64,000 nt of DNA from Blastobasis lacticolella (GCA_905147135.1 LR990043.1:18415584-18479583); one strand, 5' to 3'; positions 11,124-21,563 are shown, counted from the stretch's first letter. Notes: generated by a model not told the origin, from the letters alone. Made by a program: numbers and translations.

Positions 11124-11430
11124 CTAAATCACCACATTCGTACAAATGCTGAGATGTAGCCTGGTCCAGTGCTTATCGAAGCGACTGTCCAGCCGGTCCG
11201 CTATCACTGTCAGGATGGTGTTGCGGGCGCCGCGCAGCCGGCCACGCGTCGCGGCGCAGCGCTTGCGCAGGACCGCGTGGAAGCCGTCCACGTGCGCGTC
11301 CGCGCATGCCGGACGCGCTACAGGCCCGCGGCAGCCGCAACACCCCCCTAAACGCATTATTATATTGGACCCGTAGGGCTTGAACGATTTTTGTGTGTAT
11401 TTGGTTCATAAACTGCAGGTGTACAGCGAT
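11124..11430 (-). pseudogene. 5'-truncated CR1/Jockey-group LINE, C-terminal relic
   Basis: Minus-strand frames give ALRVQYNNAFRGVLRLPR, then SASGM and, in a shifted frame, DAHVDGFHAVLRKRCAATRG and RLDSRFDKHWTRLHL. This is the post-RT C-terminus found in the LINE at 43166-45979 (IRIQYNDAYRILMKLPR, SASHMF, KQWVHVHH). At least one frameshift separates the pieces, and the RT itself is missing. Confidence 0.75.
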
Positions 11431-11655
11431 GTACAGTACGCCCGGAAAAGAGTAATTTTAACTTGAGCTGTACAACGATAAAATCTATTCGCTATCATAT
11501 TTACCCTAATCGCCAATGCCCTACGTTCCCGTTCCATATCTGTGTCATCACATAAATACCTAGCCCTAGTGTACCTTCGCTTTCAGAAGCTCGGATGTGA
11601 TACTGTCTTCCCCATGTGGCTTATTATTTGTGAGTTGTATAAGAAACACCATGAT

Positions 11656-13683
11656 CTAGTACAAGCTAATGTCCGGGATCATAACAGAGTAGTTTAAGAC
11701 TTTACTACAATGAAGTCTCCGGATTGTTGATTGAATCCAATTATAGAAATACCTGACGTCGGTGTAGACGGTGATGTGCCTTGCAGTCTTGGGCTTCCCG
11801 TACGAAACAACTCCCACAAGAATGTACTTCCTCACTATTAACCCGCTGCCCGAGTCACCACTGTAAGGTAGCAATAGGTTAAAAATCTCTCTCTTTATGG
11901 TTTCATTTCAAATAATCGATACAATTAATAATCCATGTACCTTGCCGCAGATCCCTCGTGAGATTTCGGTTCGACAAATCCAGCACAAATTGTCGCGAAT
12001 TTCAACTGTTTGCCTAACAATTTTGCACATTGGTCGCGCGTATAAATGTTTTGCGTGGTGGACTTCAGTAAATTAGTTCGTTCCTTTGAAAATTTCTGCA
12101 ATACGAACATCCAATATTATCAAGTATGAAAAAACAATAGTTTTTAATGTGTAGAGATATTTTTTTCTTGAAAAATAATCCGCCTTGAATTATATAATGT
12201 CGTAGGTAACGAATCACACGTATATATTTTAAGTTTTCTACGTTACGTCTACGTCTTTTGCCCGCAACATCGTCCGCGTGGAACCTTTCTACATTTTCCC
12301 ATTCATTTCTAGTACCTAGGTATTCATTTCACTTTGTCACCTGAGGTGTAATACCTTGGCATAATCATAGATAAACTGAATTGGAATAGCCTAACATTGG
12401 AGCTAAGATTATCAAAACAACTATCACATTATGGCAATGTCGTATGATGGTAGGTAAATCTTGGGGACTGACCCCCAAAGTAACAATGTGGCTCTATAAA
12501 GCGGTAATAAGGCTTATGTTTTGCTATGGAGCCGTAGTATAGTGAACGAAACAAAACAAACAACAATAGTAAGTGAAGTTCAAAAAGTTCAAAGGTTAGC
12601 TTCCATGGCTGACACCAACTACAGCTACGGATTCAATGCTCAACATTACACTACTACATCTGTACACAAGGTAAGAGGCGGCGTGATAAGAAAGTAACAT
12701 ATCAACCAATCCGCAGAGTAACGGACAGCAATACTGGTGGCAATGGAAAGCAACAACATTTCCTCGGGACTAATTCTCGACTGCCATCAGTGTTTAAATA
12801 AGGTATGTCAAAGCACTTACTTTCTAATCATCAGAAGTAGTAAAGTAGGTATCAAATGTCCTACCTCGTAGTTTCAACACAAATCATGCCAAGTTTCATT
12901 AGAATTCTTTCAGTAGTTTCGGAGTGATGCGCGGTCAAGGTACACAGACAAAAATGAAAAAAACATATACAGGATTGACATCCACAGTGTAAGTAATCTA
13001 CTGTTAAAAACAGTAATTTAAATACTCATAACTCATAATAAATACTGATAAATTTTTAGTTCATACAGGCTGAGTGCCCGTTGCATTAAGCCGAGTCCCA
13101 CCTGTTTGCGCTCCAATAAAAAATGTCGAAATATCTTAAATGTACAGAATTGGACCTGTTACAGTTTTATTAAAGTAAAGATAAGAACTCTTTTACTTAC
13201 ATTGACAAGACCCCACCCTGCTACCTCAGCTAACTCATCATATGGGGGCTTCTCCATGATCGCCACTTTCTTTACCTTTTCGCAAAATTTCAAAGGTTTA
13301 TCTAATCTAGCAATAGCTATATCGTTGAGATGTTTTTCAAGACCATAATCCTCGTGTGCTACAAAGTTTTTCACACGGATTTTTTGGCCACCGTGGTTTT
13401 TGTGGATTGATCCTACACGGGCCATAATGAAGCTACCAGAATAACTGCAGTCTTGAAAGCAATGTCCGGCGGATAGCAAAAACATGTCGGTGATTATTGT
13501 GCCGCCGCAATGGGTGGTCCCTTTGATGGTCTTTGTTTTCCAGCATTCGGACCAAAGGTGCGCCACGTGAGGGACGTCTTCAATTCTCGCAAACACGCCG
13601 CCTTCTATATGTCCAGTCAGTTGCGCCGAGCACGAACAGATGACGAATACCGGCAAAATACAATAAATAGTAAACTGAATCAT
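11656..13683 (-). CDS. Secreted chymotrypsin-fold serine protease, gene 1
   Basis: Three exons join in frame to a predicted 280-residue protein: 13201-13683 (donor GTAAGT), 11941-12095 (acceptor TTGCAG, donor GTACAT) and 11656-11860 (acceptor TTACAG). A signal peptide (residues 1-21) precedes the mature N-terminus at IEGG (26-29). Catalytic residues are His74 in SAGHC, Asp121 in NDIAI and Ser216 in GDSGSG. Disulfide pairs equivalent to 42-58 and 168-182 are present; the 191-220 pair is absent, with Ala replacing Cys191. Residue 189 is Ser, which argues against trypsin specificity. Unusual points are His at the activation P1 position (TGH), Glu in place of Val17, and GDSGSG instead of GDSGGP. 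Family role is secreted proteolysis, perhaps digestive; substrate is unknown. Exon lengths match genes 2 and 3. Confidence 0.85.
12340..12760 (+). pseudogene. LINE RT C-terminal relic in intron 1 of gene 1
   Basis: Plus-strand frames read YLGIIIDKLNWN, then WGLTPKVTMWLYKAVIRLMF, CYGAV and VQKVQRLASMAD, the thumb/C-terminal region of an I/LOA-type LINE. Stops and frameshifts show it is dead. Orientation is opposite to the gene. Confidence 0.7.
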
Positions 13684-13689
13684 CTTAAT

Positions 13690-15060
13690 TAGGGAAACAC
13701 AATGTGTGATTCTTTTACATTGTACTTACCAATTTTGCAACTAAACAATCATATTTAGAGGTAACAACAAAACAACAGTAAATTAGTCGTAATTTAATGA
13801 TAACGCCAACATAAAATCTAATTAACCTGAAGTAGCACCGTCACCAGTCGGAGTCTAAGACGAAGAATGCGCACATAACGATACGCCGCGTACGCCAGTG
13901 GCGTTACTGTCATACAAGCCCAAAAGCCGGGCTTGCCTTATAAAAATAATTATCGATAAAAAATCAAAGGTAATGCGAGCGCGAACTATTTAAAGTTCGC
14001 GCTCTTAATACTTTTCAAACTACGTGCACACCGCCGCGCCGCAAAGCAGCGCCATCGTGCGCCTAGGTTACGAAACACGATCCGAACGCACACGCAAGTT
14101 GAGGAAATTGAGACTCGGCCAGTCATCTCACGCGCTGGCTTGTAAGCGGGCTTCGATTCCGGCCGGTATGCCTCTTTCTTACATATGAAAACTGTCCTAT
14201 AGTGAGATATAACTATACGTTTGTTTATATAGTAAATTGTACGAGATTTTAAGCCCTGCATGCGTATGAAGTTGTACACGGATCTGTGAAATAGCAACTT
14301 CGCGCATGCGCAGTAGGTACGTTTGTTGAATCCTGGAATACGTACCAACTTCACTATTGTTTTGTTTGAGCGGAAAAGTAATTAGTTTTTTGTTGTGATT
14401 GTGTTATGTAATTAGATTTATCAACAATAGACGAAGTAAAGTTCCTTGTGATGGTTTAAAATGTGCACAAGTTTTGATTCGCATGGAAAAGGTAAAGTTT
14501 TTAAACATCGCTTAGAAAATAACAAATTATTTCCTTACATGTATTCCTATTATACCTATTTCTCAGATTAGTAAATCGCTTGTAAGACAATTTCATAGAT
14601 CGGTGTACCAAATTGGTTGTTCTCTCTTATAAGTTATATTGCTGGTATAAAACTGAAGAGTGATATAGTGAGTATATATACGTATATAAGACGACCGTAT
14701 ACATACGTATACGTACCGTACCGATAACCGTATAAACAACAAAAACTTCATCTCTCGGCTTGCCTTACTCTGAAACCCTAGGCACGCCACTGTCGTACGC
14801 TACTCTATACCCGGCCTTCGTACGTAGTAAACCAAGGAACAACGACGGATAAGGACAAGGACGGACAGACGGACATGGCGAAACTATCCTTATAGTCTCT
14901 CCGTCAGTCGGCGGTTTATCTAAAAAAGTACTAGAAAGCTGACATTTTGTGTGGTTATACATATTAAGTGGTTCACTGTCCACAGTCCACATGACAATTG
15001 TGGAAGCATTGTCATATGATCTGTGGACTGTTCAAATCTTTTAAAAGTACCCTTATTGGG
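13690..15060. other. Upstream of gene 1; no further gene
   Basis: No supported coding frame. 13977-14004 holds a hairpin (GAGCGCGAACT and AGTTCGCGCTC around ATTTAA), and 14020-14350 is a GC-richer repeat-like patch of unknown family. No promoter element could be assigned confidently. Confidence 0.4.
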
Positions 15061-15061
15061 G

Positions 15062-15450
15062 TACCTCCCCTAAGAAGAGAGGCAGGCAGGTTTTAAGAGA
15101 GGTAGGGCATAGTGGGCCTAGTATCCCGTTCGAATTGGAGTAGCCCGACTGGGAAAGTACCTTCACCTTACAGAATACCGCAGCTAAACAATAATCTTTT
15201 AAATAGTATTGTGTTTCTGCCGGTTAGTAAGGTATTCAGTGCTCTATGGGGTGGGGATTTGGGGAACCGTGACTTTGGCAGTGGAGGGGAATTTGTATTT
15301 TTGCTGAAAGAGCAACGTGTTATAGAGGTATGCAACGCATAGGCGATACTCTTGGTGTTGCTAATGTCTATAGGCAGTGGTGACCACTTTCCATCAGGTG
15401 GCCCGTTTGCCTGTTTGCCTACCGCATAACATGAAAATAAAATATATATA
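15062..15450 (+). mobile_element. Short non-autonomous retroelement (SINE-like family 3)
   Basis: Starts near AGAGAGGCAGGCAGG, includes CCGACTGGGAAAGTAC and GCAGCTAAACAATAATC, and ends with GGTGACCACTTTCCATCAGG, CCCGTTTGCCTGTTTGCC and an AT tail. A full second copy lies inverted at 62085-62440. No coding capacity. Confidence 0.7.
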
Positions 15451-15539
15451 TTCCCAAATGATGGGTCCCGTCATTGGTCGACGAAAATACAATAATAGTC
15501 GCCAAGACAGGCTAGCTGCAGCGCGGATCTTGAAACCAT

Positions 15540-15735
15540 ACGTATAGGAAACGAAGCTGTTAATAGATTAAATAAATTCAAGTCCCTCGGCTCCGTACGG
15601 TATTGGCTCCGATGTCAAGTCCAGTATCTCTGCAGTTTGGGACAAATAGCGGGAGCTCACTGCAGTCGGCTCATCAAATTCAAGGGGCTCCTACACAAGC
15701 TCCTACCCTATACAAGAGCAAAATTGGACCTGTAA
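15540..15735 (+). pseudogene. RTE-type LINE relic
   Basis: Frames give NRLNKFKSLGSV and, shifted, DVKSSISAVWD, matching the RTE post-RT region (F-K-Y-L-G-S then RI...AW). Too decayed to define ends. Confidence 0.4.
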
Positions 15736-15842
15736 TCATCTATGTATGCAAGATTTAACCGGCGTTGACGAAGCACATCCGCGAATTTCACGCTAACGAA
15801 ATAAAAATGCTGCAGTGTATGTGAGGCACGACTTGACCGAGT

Positions 15843-16058
15843 CATCATCATCATCATCATATCAGCCAGAAGATGCCCACTGCTGGGCATAGGCCTCCCC
15901 CAGAGAACTCCACAAGGGTCGGTCCTGTGCTTTCCGCATCCAGCTGGTACCTGCGATCTTTACCAGGTCGTCGGTCCACCTTGTGAAAGACCTACCCACG
16001 CTGCGTGCTCCGGTACGTGGTCGCCACTCGAGAACTTTACTGCCTAATCGGCCATCTG
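15843..16058 (-). mobile_element. RTE 3' fragment with target-site duplication
   Basis: The minus strand encodes KVLEWRPRTG and RWTDDLVKIAGTSW, then TATGCCCAGCAGTGGGCATC and a GAT-type tail. It is flanked by TTGACCGAGT at 15833-15842 and 16059-16068. Block B lacks this insertion, giving an empty-site comparison. Confidence 0.9.
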
Positions 16059-16319
16059 TTGACCGAGTCCGAGACCGAGGAGGCTCCTCTGCGCTAGTTT
16101 GATCACGTGTTGCGTAAGCCCCGCCCCAATCACGATCCATGGGAAATATTTCACATATTTCGGTATATGTAAAGAGAGTCCAAGGACTGCCTAAAACGCG
16201 ATGGATAGACAGACATCACTGACGTGGATGCGACAACCAACGGCCGTTGACGTGGAAAATTTGTTACTAAAATGTAAATATGAACTTTAAGAAACAAGCT
16301 TTATGTTTCCTCATATAAA

Positions 16320-16540
16320 ATGATTTATTTACGATTTGTTGTATTTTGATTGTATTCTTTAACTGTTCATTTTGCTCCAAGCATCTGACCGGCCACATCG
16401 TCGGCGGCGTGTATGCGAGTATTGAAGACTTCCGTCACTCGGCGCCCCTTTCTATCCTACGACAATGGACTAAGAAGGAAGAAAGCAACCTTATTTACAT
16501 TTGCGAAGTTTTTAGCGAAGTTGACAAACATAGTGAGTAA
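16320..16540 (+). pseudogene. Serine protease first-exon remnant A
   Basis: The plus strand encodes the end of a signal peptide (NCSFCSKHLTG), then HIVGGVYASIEDFRHSAP and a divergent tail ending at a stop near 16540. This matches the N-terminus of gene 3 (SAHQTGHIVGGVYANIEDFP). No His, Asp or Ser catalytic segment follows, so it cannot be a protease. A near-identical remnant lies at 58768-58989. Upstream AT-rich sequence aligns between the two copies, while this copy lost the initial methionine segment by small changes. Confidence 0.8.
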
Positions 16541-16742
16541 GTACAACGGTGTAAACCGATCGAACAGTGAGTCAACTTGGCTTGCAAAAAGAAAAGTTAT
16601 ATAATTATAAATATTTCTCTAAAGGCTAAACAAGTATACCACAAGTTCGGAGTATAGATTTATACAAATTATTTATAGTCATAATAATACCTATAAAGTA
16701 TTTTTTGCAACTTGTTAACTACAGAATAAAGGTTGTCGGAAG

Positions 16743-16760
16743 CTTAGGTTAGGTTAGGTT
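16743..16760 (+). repeat. Short TTAGG tract
   Basis: About three units of TTAGG, the insect telomeric repeat. The matching place in block B (about 59463) has only a degenerate form. Confidence 0.6.
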
Positions 16761-17219
16761 CAATGTTTCTCTAAGTAAAGCCTTTTTATCGGGCTGCGAA
16801 GTTAGAAGTTAATAATTTTTCAGTAACTCCAAGATGATTCACCATCGTCATCATTTTCTCAGCGTTATGTCCCGGTTGCGCTCCCGCGCGGAACGTCAAG
16901 ATGATTATTCTGAAAAAAAAATTCGAACGTCAGACATGGTTGCTGTGCAATTACTCGAATTGCCGGGTATGGTAATGTAAAAAAATCGTTATTGAGGGAT
17001 CTTAGGGGGTAACTTTGATAGGATGTAACAATTCTAGTACTCGCCCTACCCATCACCCAAACGCGCCGTATGTTCGCCTGACGCGTCAGTATTTTTTTAA
17101 AGGTGCTAGTTGTAGATTTTCCTACTGTGTCTTTTATGGCACGGTATTTACACCATTTCCAAAGTGTAAAAAAAAAGTGTCGCCGATTAGGGTTGAACAT
17201 TTGTGTCTATGATAAAGTC

Positions 17220-17650
17220 ACTTATGATATACAAAGGGGTCTTGGTCAAGGCTATTTGGGCCAAATGGCGGGAGGAGGGAGGCGAAACAAACAGGAGCTG
17301 CGCATCACGGAAATGAAGATGTTGCGGTGGATGTGTGAAGTGTCACACATAGATCGCGTCCGAAACCCCCATACCCAAGGTAGCCTCGACGTCCAGGGCA
17401 TAGCAGATTACCTGCAACAGTGTGACGTTTGATGGCGATGTTCACAAGACGAAAAATTATAGTACGTAGGAACAAAATATGTTTCGGGCCGGTCCAAAAA
17501 GGGATGGCTAGACGTCGTTAAGAATGACATGCGTACCAATAAACTCACCACCAAGGATGCTGAAATGAAGGGGACCAAGAGGAATAGGAAGTTGGACCCA
17601 GGGCCCTCGCGAGCAGTGCGAGAGCACCACCGGGATGTAACGCCAAGATC
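17220..17650 (+). pseudogene. RTE LINE C-terminal relic in block A
   Basis: Frames read NKQELRITEMKMLRWMCEVS then HIDRVRN, the conserved RTE post-RT motif (V-T-E-M-x-M-L-R-W...D-R-x-R-N), and later WLDVVKNDMRTNKLTTKDAE. Frameshifts are present. The equivalent in block B is 60200-61115. Confidence 0.75.
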
Positions 17651-18035
17651 CAGGATTTGGCCGATCAAGTAATAACAGTGGGGCGACTGAAATCTGACCT
17701 CTGTAAGCACCCCGTTAACAGTAACAGGAGAACCTGACCTGATTGGATCATGGTTACCATTCAGTCGCCTGAATTTATTTATTTATTTGCCAACAGATTT
17801 GCACTTTTTGGTACATTAAATATTACATGAAAAATAGTAAACACTTAAATGTAAATCCAATAACAGGCAAACTTACGTTCACAGTAGAATCTGAATGTGC
17901 TGGATTCATCACGATATTTTCCTCACCGTAACAGCATCGGTTAGTGTTCAACTAATATACGTAACGTAAAAGAGTCATTGGTACATGACGGCACTGGGGT
18001 TCGAACTCGGTTCCGGACCCCTTAACCATTTACTA
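17640..18035 (-). mobile_element. tRNA-headed SINE copy (family 1), interrupted
   Basis: On the minus strand the box-B-like GGGTTCGAA-type head lies near 18000 (plus strand GGGGTTCGAACTCGG), followed by the common body and the 3' part ending near 17640. An AT-rich LINE-like tail at about 17768-17880 interrupts it. Compare the complete copy at 63489-63822. Confidence 0.75.
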
Positions 18036-18129
18036 CTGAAAATTTGCAACGGCTCCTTTACCGAAGAACGGGTAAATGTTATCAACTTAAAATTAATATC
18101 AAATGCCAAAGTCGGTGACCTCATTGAGC

Positions 18130-18530
18130 TGTGAAAAAATCCGGCTTCTATGTCATAGTCATAGGCATATGAATGATATATCTATATTTTGGCTCTGATT
18201 AACTCCGTCATCAAAACCATATCTATAGGGCACTTCGCGTAGAGTTAGAAATCTTGAAAAGCTTTTTATGTGTTCCGAGCTCTGGGGGTGAAGCAGGTGG
18301 GTCTGTGCGCTGTCGTGCGCTCTGTGGCCGTAATGACTGTGCTAATGCGTATCGGTGTTCGGCGCCTCGCGGATGCGTGTATTTCGTTCGCGCTGGCCGA
18401 TCTATAATAAGTGTCACCCCCTACTTATGGATGAGCTCGGTTATTTATATCTTTATTTTCCTGTAGTTTTGGACGTTTGATAACTATTATTCATACTATT
18501 TCAATAAATAAATTTTGGGTTGAAGTTTGA
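18130..18530. other. No gene; possible terminal repeat of unknown element
   Basis: A GC-rich patch at 18270-18430 with GTGTCACCCCCTACTTATGG lies left of the Jockey relic. No partner copy was found in the window. Confidence 0.3.
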
Positions 18531-18535
18531 AGCGC

Positions 18536-18738
18536 ACCGGGCTTAAATCTTCAACGAGTTCTTATGCCCCACGCGGCGTTTTGAGCTCGAGGGAAACTCA
18601 ATTAAAATTTAGTTCAGTTTTAGAAAGACTTTGTACATGTAAAAAAAAGGAAATAGTTTGTGGAGATTTTAATGTTAATTTACTAGAAAAAGCAACTTTT
18701 AGTAAGAGAATAGCTTATTCCGTACTTTTAATCTTAAT
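18536..18738 (+). pseudogene. Jockey piece 1: endonuclease
   Basis: Encodes KEIVCGDFNVNLL, the D-x-N box of APE-type endonucleases, preceded by a serine-rich segment. It ends at the AAT trinucleotide where the DIRS is inserted. Confidence 0.75.
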
Positions 18739-18782
18739 AGACGCGTTTTACCTGAAATAAAACGCATATTAAACTACTTACC

Positions 18783-18937
18783 TTATTAGAAGCTTAGTAT
18801 GAGATAGGCACTTCCGTTTCCCTAGTTCCCTCTCCTTTTCTCCCTTATTAGTTGTCCTTTTCGCACACCCTCCCCTCTCATCAGGCGTGGGGGTGGCGGA
18901 TGCAGCGAGCTGCAGTCCGGCGCACCGTCTGTCATTG
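18783..18937 (+). repeat. DIRS left inverted terminal repeat
   Basis: From TTATTAGAAGCTTAGTATG to GTCTGTCATTG; the reverse complement occurs at 28341-28495 with very few differences. Confidence 0.9.
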
Positions 18938-18966
18938 TGTCGAATACCACCAGGCAGAGGTAAAAG

Positions 18967-19063
18967 CTAAGCTTCTAATAAGGTAAGTAGTTTAATATGC
19001 GTTTTATTTCAGGTAAAACGCGTCTATTAAACCACTGGACCGTTATTAGAAGCTTAGTATGAG
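18967..19063. repeat. DIRS internal complementary region
   Basis: The first half (18967-19025) is the reverse complement of the element's left end 18739-18797. The second half, after ATT (19026-19028), is the reverse complement of the right end about 28475-28509. It would template the circular intermediate. Confidence 0.9.
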
Positions 19064-19341
19064 ACGTGTTTGTTATCGCCTGGTGAGAGTAATATTTACG
19101 CAGGAGCTTTAAATTAGGTAAACTCTGTGCGTGATAAATTGTGTAATATCCATCATTTATCAAAGGACATAATATAAAATAATATTTCAATAGGTATCAA
19201 CGTTACACAAAACAACATACCTACATAGGTAATCAGTGTAATCACATAATTTTATGGAAATGACAATTTCATCTTAATAAACTTAGAGAATGGATTGTCC
19301 GATCTTAACTAATTGCATCATTTAAGCTAAAAACAATAATT

Positions 19342-21540
19342 TCAGCTGACAACATTGAATAATGTCGTAATAGAAAATTTTTCGTTAATTGATGACTTAA
19401 CAATTTTACGACGGTAGAATTTTTGAAATGTCTTAACCGATTTCCAATTTCCCCTAGCTAATATATCATCTAGGGGGAAATTGTCTACCCAGTTGCGGGA
19501 CGCTACAGCCGATCTTACACTGCCAGGAGTAGCAGATATACCGGCTTCTTTCATGAGTGACTTAATCCAGCCAGCTATCACAGTGCGCGACGCTGGAGCT
19601 GGTGACCCGCGTAACGTAATAAAGAGGTGAGGTGAACCTGCTTGCTTTCGTCTGTCTTCCAACAGGGTAATTGTACGCTTGATCCAGTAAACAGGGTCTA
19701 GACTTAGATTCTCAGCGTTATGTAATAATTTCCACCCCGACTGACGGTAACTACTACAGTCAGTTTTGGACCCGAAAATGGGCCAAAAAATTATAGAATC
19801 ATCATTAATTATGCAATGGTCCTTATGCATGGAGAGCAGAGTTAAGTCGTGTATTCTCCGACCTGAACATAATATTAATATAGCCATAATATAATAATAT
19901 ACATGAAATAAATTATCTCTATTGAATATGTAATTAGACAAAAATGAAGAGAACATCTGCAGATCCCAGATAGGCGGTTTTTGGAGCCTAGGTTTTTGCA
20001 CAGATATCGCTTTCAAAACGTGTTTTACTAATACATTTTTACTGAGATTTTCCGAAGGATCTACATTACAAAGTGTTGCTACCACCGATTTATGCAACAG
20101 TATGGTATTATATGATAAATTTGTCTTCAAATGTAAGTCTGCTAAAAACTTTGCTAAGTCAGAACCTTGCGGATCAGTAGGCCTGACTCGATTCTGATTT
20201 GCCCATAAAAGCCATCGATTCCACGCTACTCTGTAGGTTTTTAAGGAAGAAGGGCGCCAAGACGATTTTAATAAAGAGATCTGAGATGCATCCCAGTCAA
20301 TTAATTGGTTTGACCACCCCCACATTTCCATATCTCGAAGGTCATGTCCTTCACTTGTGGGGGAGGCAACCCTGTCGTTGTGTCCACTAGAAACCGTTCG
20401 AGGTTCGTCAACGTGAACGGAGGAGCTATCGCTCGAGCCTTCAGGGCGGCTCTCCAGTAAACTTTCTCCCAACGAGGCGTTACGATCAGGTAAATTCCGG
20501 ACGCCTGATTCAGATGGATGAGTACTCTGGGTACCAAAAATGGCGGCGGAAAGATCCACGCGAGTAGGAAATTCCACTGTACGCTGAACGCGTCGTGAAA
20601 CATTGCCTCCAAATCTGTCTGGTCTAAGGTGGCGTAGTTTGCCACTACATGAGCCATCTTGGACGCGAACAGATCGATCACTGGTATTCCCCACTTCGCG
20701 AAAATCATTTCCGTGCAGCCAGGCAGAAGATGCCACTCCGGAGGACGCCGTTGGCGTGACAAATGATCTGCGTGGTTGTTGTACTTTCCGGGTATGTGGT
20801 ATATCTTTATCTGAATCTGATTTTCGTCCAATATCCGAAAAATTTGATTCGTAATATACATGAGCTGATGGGACCGATTCCCGCCCTCGTTGCGAAGGTA
20901 AGCAACGGTGGTCGTGCTGTCTGACTGAATTAGGATTGACTCCCGCTTCATAAGATGTGCATAACCTTCGAGCACTTTTAATATAGCCAACATCTCCTTT
21001 TTGTTGCCGTGGAGCTTCATTTCGTCCGGATTCCAGGTTCCGGATATAGCAAGATTGTTTAATTGGGCCCCCCAGGCTACATTTGACGCATCGGTGGTCA
21101 GAAATTGGGATGGAGGGGTCGTGTGAATTGGAGTCGTGAGATGACAATGCTGGAGCCACCAAACCAATTCGACTTTCACCTGACACGGAAGTGTATATCT
21201 GGCTGTAGGTGCGGCCTTCAGCAGAGTATTTAGAAAGCTGAGCAGAACGCGATGGTTTAGTCTGCCTCGTGGGACTACGAAGCTGGCAAAATTTAGTAAG
21301 CCTATCAAGCTCTGAAGCTCCTTCAGAGATGTTTTGCCCAGACTCAGTAAGACGCTGGTTTTTTCGTAAACCGCTGTGATTTTCTCCCCCGGCAAGGACT
21401 TTTGGTTTACCCATGGATTCCATAGAATGCCTAAATAAGTTAGACTCTTCTGTGGGGTTAGTACTGACTTTTCTGTATTGACCTGGAATCCTAGAAATTC
21501 CAGAGTATGGACCAACATATTCACATGCTCGCGAAGACAT
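19342..21540 (-). CDS. DIRS tyrosine recombinase (long overlapping frame)
   Basis: The 732-codon open frame has a recombinase C-terminal half (about residues 400-732). It includes SLKTYRVAWNRW (core-binding part), ILCSGRRIHDL with the first catalytic Arg, then GSVRSAVAS with the second Arg and GNWKSVKTFQKFYRR with the nucleophilic Tyr. The His usually found two to three residues before the second Arg is not seen (Pro-Gly-Ser there). It would splice the circular cDNA into the genome. The first about 413 codons overlap the RT/RNase H gene in another frame; they encode a Ser/Arg-rich sequence with no known domain. A real start nearer 20400 is the simpler reading. No stop interrupts the recombinase. 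Confidence 0.8.
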   Translation of the reverse strand: MSSRACEYVGPYSGISRIPGQYRKVSTNPTEESNLFRHSMESMGKPKVLAGGENHSGLRKNQRLTESGQNISEGASELDRLTKFCQLRSPTRQTKPSRSAQLSKYSAEGRTYSQIYTSVSGESRIGLVAPALSSHDSNSHDPSIPISDHRCVKCSLGGPIKQSCYIRNLESGRNEAPRQQKGDVGYIKSARRLCTSYEAGVNPNSVRQHDHRCLPSQRGRESVPSAHVYYESNFSDIGRKSDSDKDIPHTRKVQQPRRSFVTPTASSGVASSAWLHGNDFREVGNTSDRSVRVQDGSCSGKLRHLRPDRFGGNVSRRVQRTVEFPTRVDLSAAIFGTQSTHPSESGVRNLPDRNASLGESLLESRPEGSSDSSSVHVDEPRTVSSGHNDRVASPTSEGHDLRDMEMWGWSNQLIDWDASQISLLKSSWRPSSLKTYRVAWNRWLLWANQNRVRPTDPQGSDLAKFLADLHLKTNLSYNTILLHKSVVATLCNVDPSENLSKNVLVKHVLKAISVQKPRLQKPPIWDLQMFSSFLSNYIFNRDNLFHVYYYIMAILILCSGRRIHDLTLLSMHKDHCIINDDSIIFWPIFGSKTDCSSYRQSGWKLLHNAENLSLDPVYWIKRTITLLEDRRKQAGSPHLFITLRGSPAPASRTVIAGWIKSLMKEAGISATPGSVRSAVASRNWVDNFPLDDILARGNWKSVKTFQKFYRRKIVKSSINEKFSITTLFNVVS

Positions 21541-21563
21541 GTGGGGTTCTGGTGTACGACCAA
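20301..21563 (-). CDS. DIRS RT (C-terminal part) and RNase H
   Basis: This 420-residue frame continues the RT interrupted by the LINE; just before its first Met the frame reads YLDDF, the RT active site, at the insertion edge. It then shows HTLEFLGFQVNTEKS (RT thumb) and RNase H segments FLTTDASNVAWGAQL, KKEMLAILKVLE and ILIQSDSTTTVAYL, followed by HADHLSRQ. These carry the D, E and D residues expected in RNase H. It ends at CGGGQTN, overlapping the recombinase frame. The Met at 21563 is only the first Met after the break, not a real start. Confidence 0.85.
   Translation of the reverse strand: MVVHQNPTCLREHVNMLVHTLEFLGFQVNTEKSVLTPQKSLTYLGILWNPWVNQKSLPGEKITAVYEKTSVLLSLGKTSLKELQSLIGLLNFASFVVPRGRLNHRVLLSFLNTLLKAAPTARYTLPCQVKVELVWWLQHCHLTTPIHTTPPSQFLTTDASNVAWGAQLNNLAISGTWNPDEMKLHGNKKEMLAILKVLEGYAHLMKRESILIQSDSTTTVAYLRNEGGNRSHQLMYITNQIFRILDENQIQIKIYHIPGKYNNHADHLSRQRRPPEWHLLPGCTEMIFAKWGIPVIDLFASKMAHVVANYATLDQTDLEAMFHDAFSVQWNFLLAWIFPPPFLVPRVLIHLNQASGIYLIVTPRWEKVYWRAALKARAIAPPFTLTNLERFLVDTTTGLPPPQVKDMTFEIWKCGGGQTN

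Larger units (their letters stand above)
15735..18130. repeat. Duplicated block A
   Basis: This segment matches 58160-61565 in order: ATCTATGTATGCAAGA, the protease first-exon remnant, TTCTCTAAGTAAAGCC, the GTTCGCCTGACGCG-like word, the RTE relic, the SINE and the final AATTAATATCAAATGCCAAA. Differences are mostly element insertions unique to one copy. Confidence 0.75.

Noticed and set aside
13986..14354. 122-codon minus-strand frame upstream of gene 1
   Set aside because: No motif, in repeat-like sequence; not supported as a gene.
16743..16760. Telomeric TTAGG array
   Set aside because: Only about three units; too short and a likely chance or decay product in a duplicated block.
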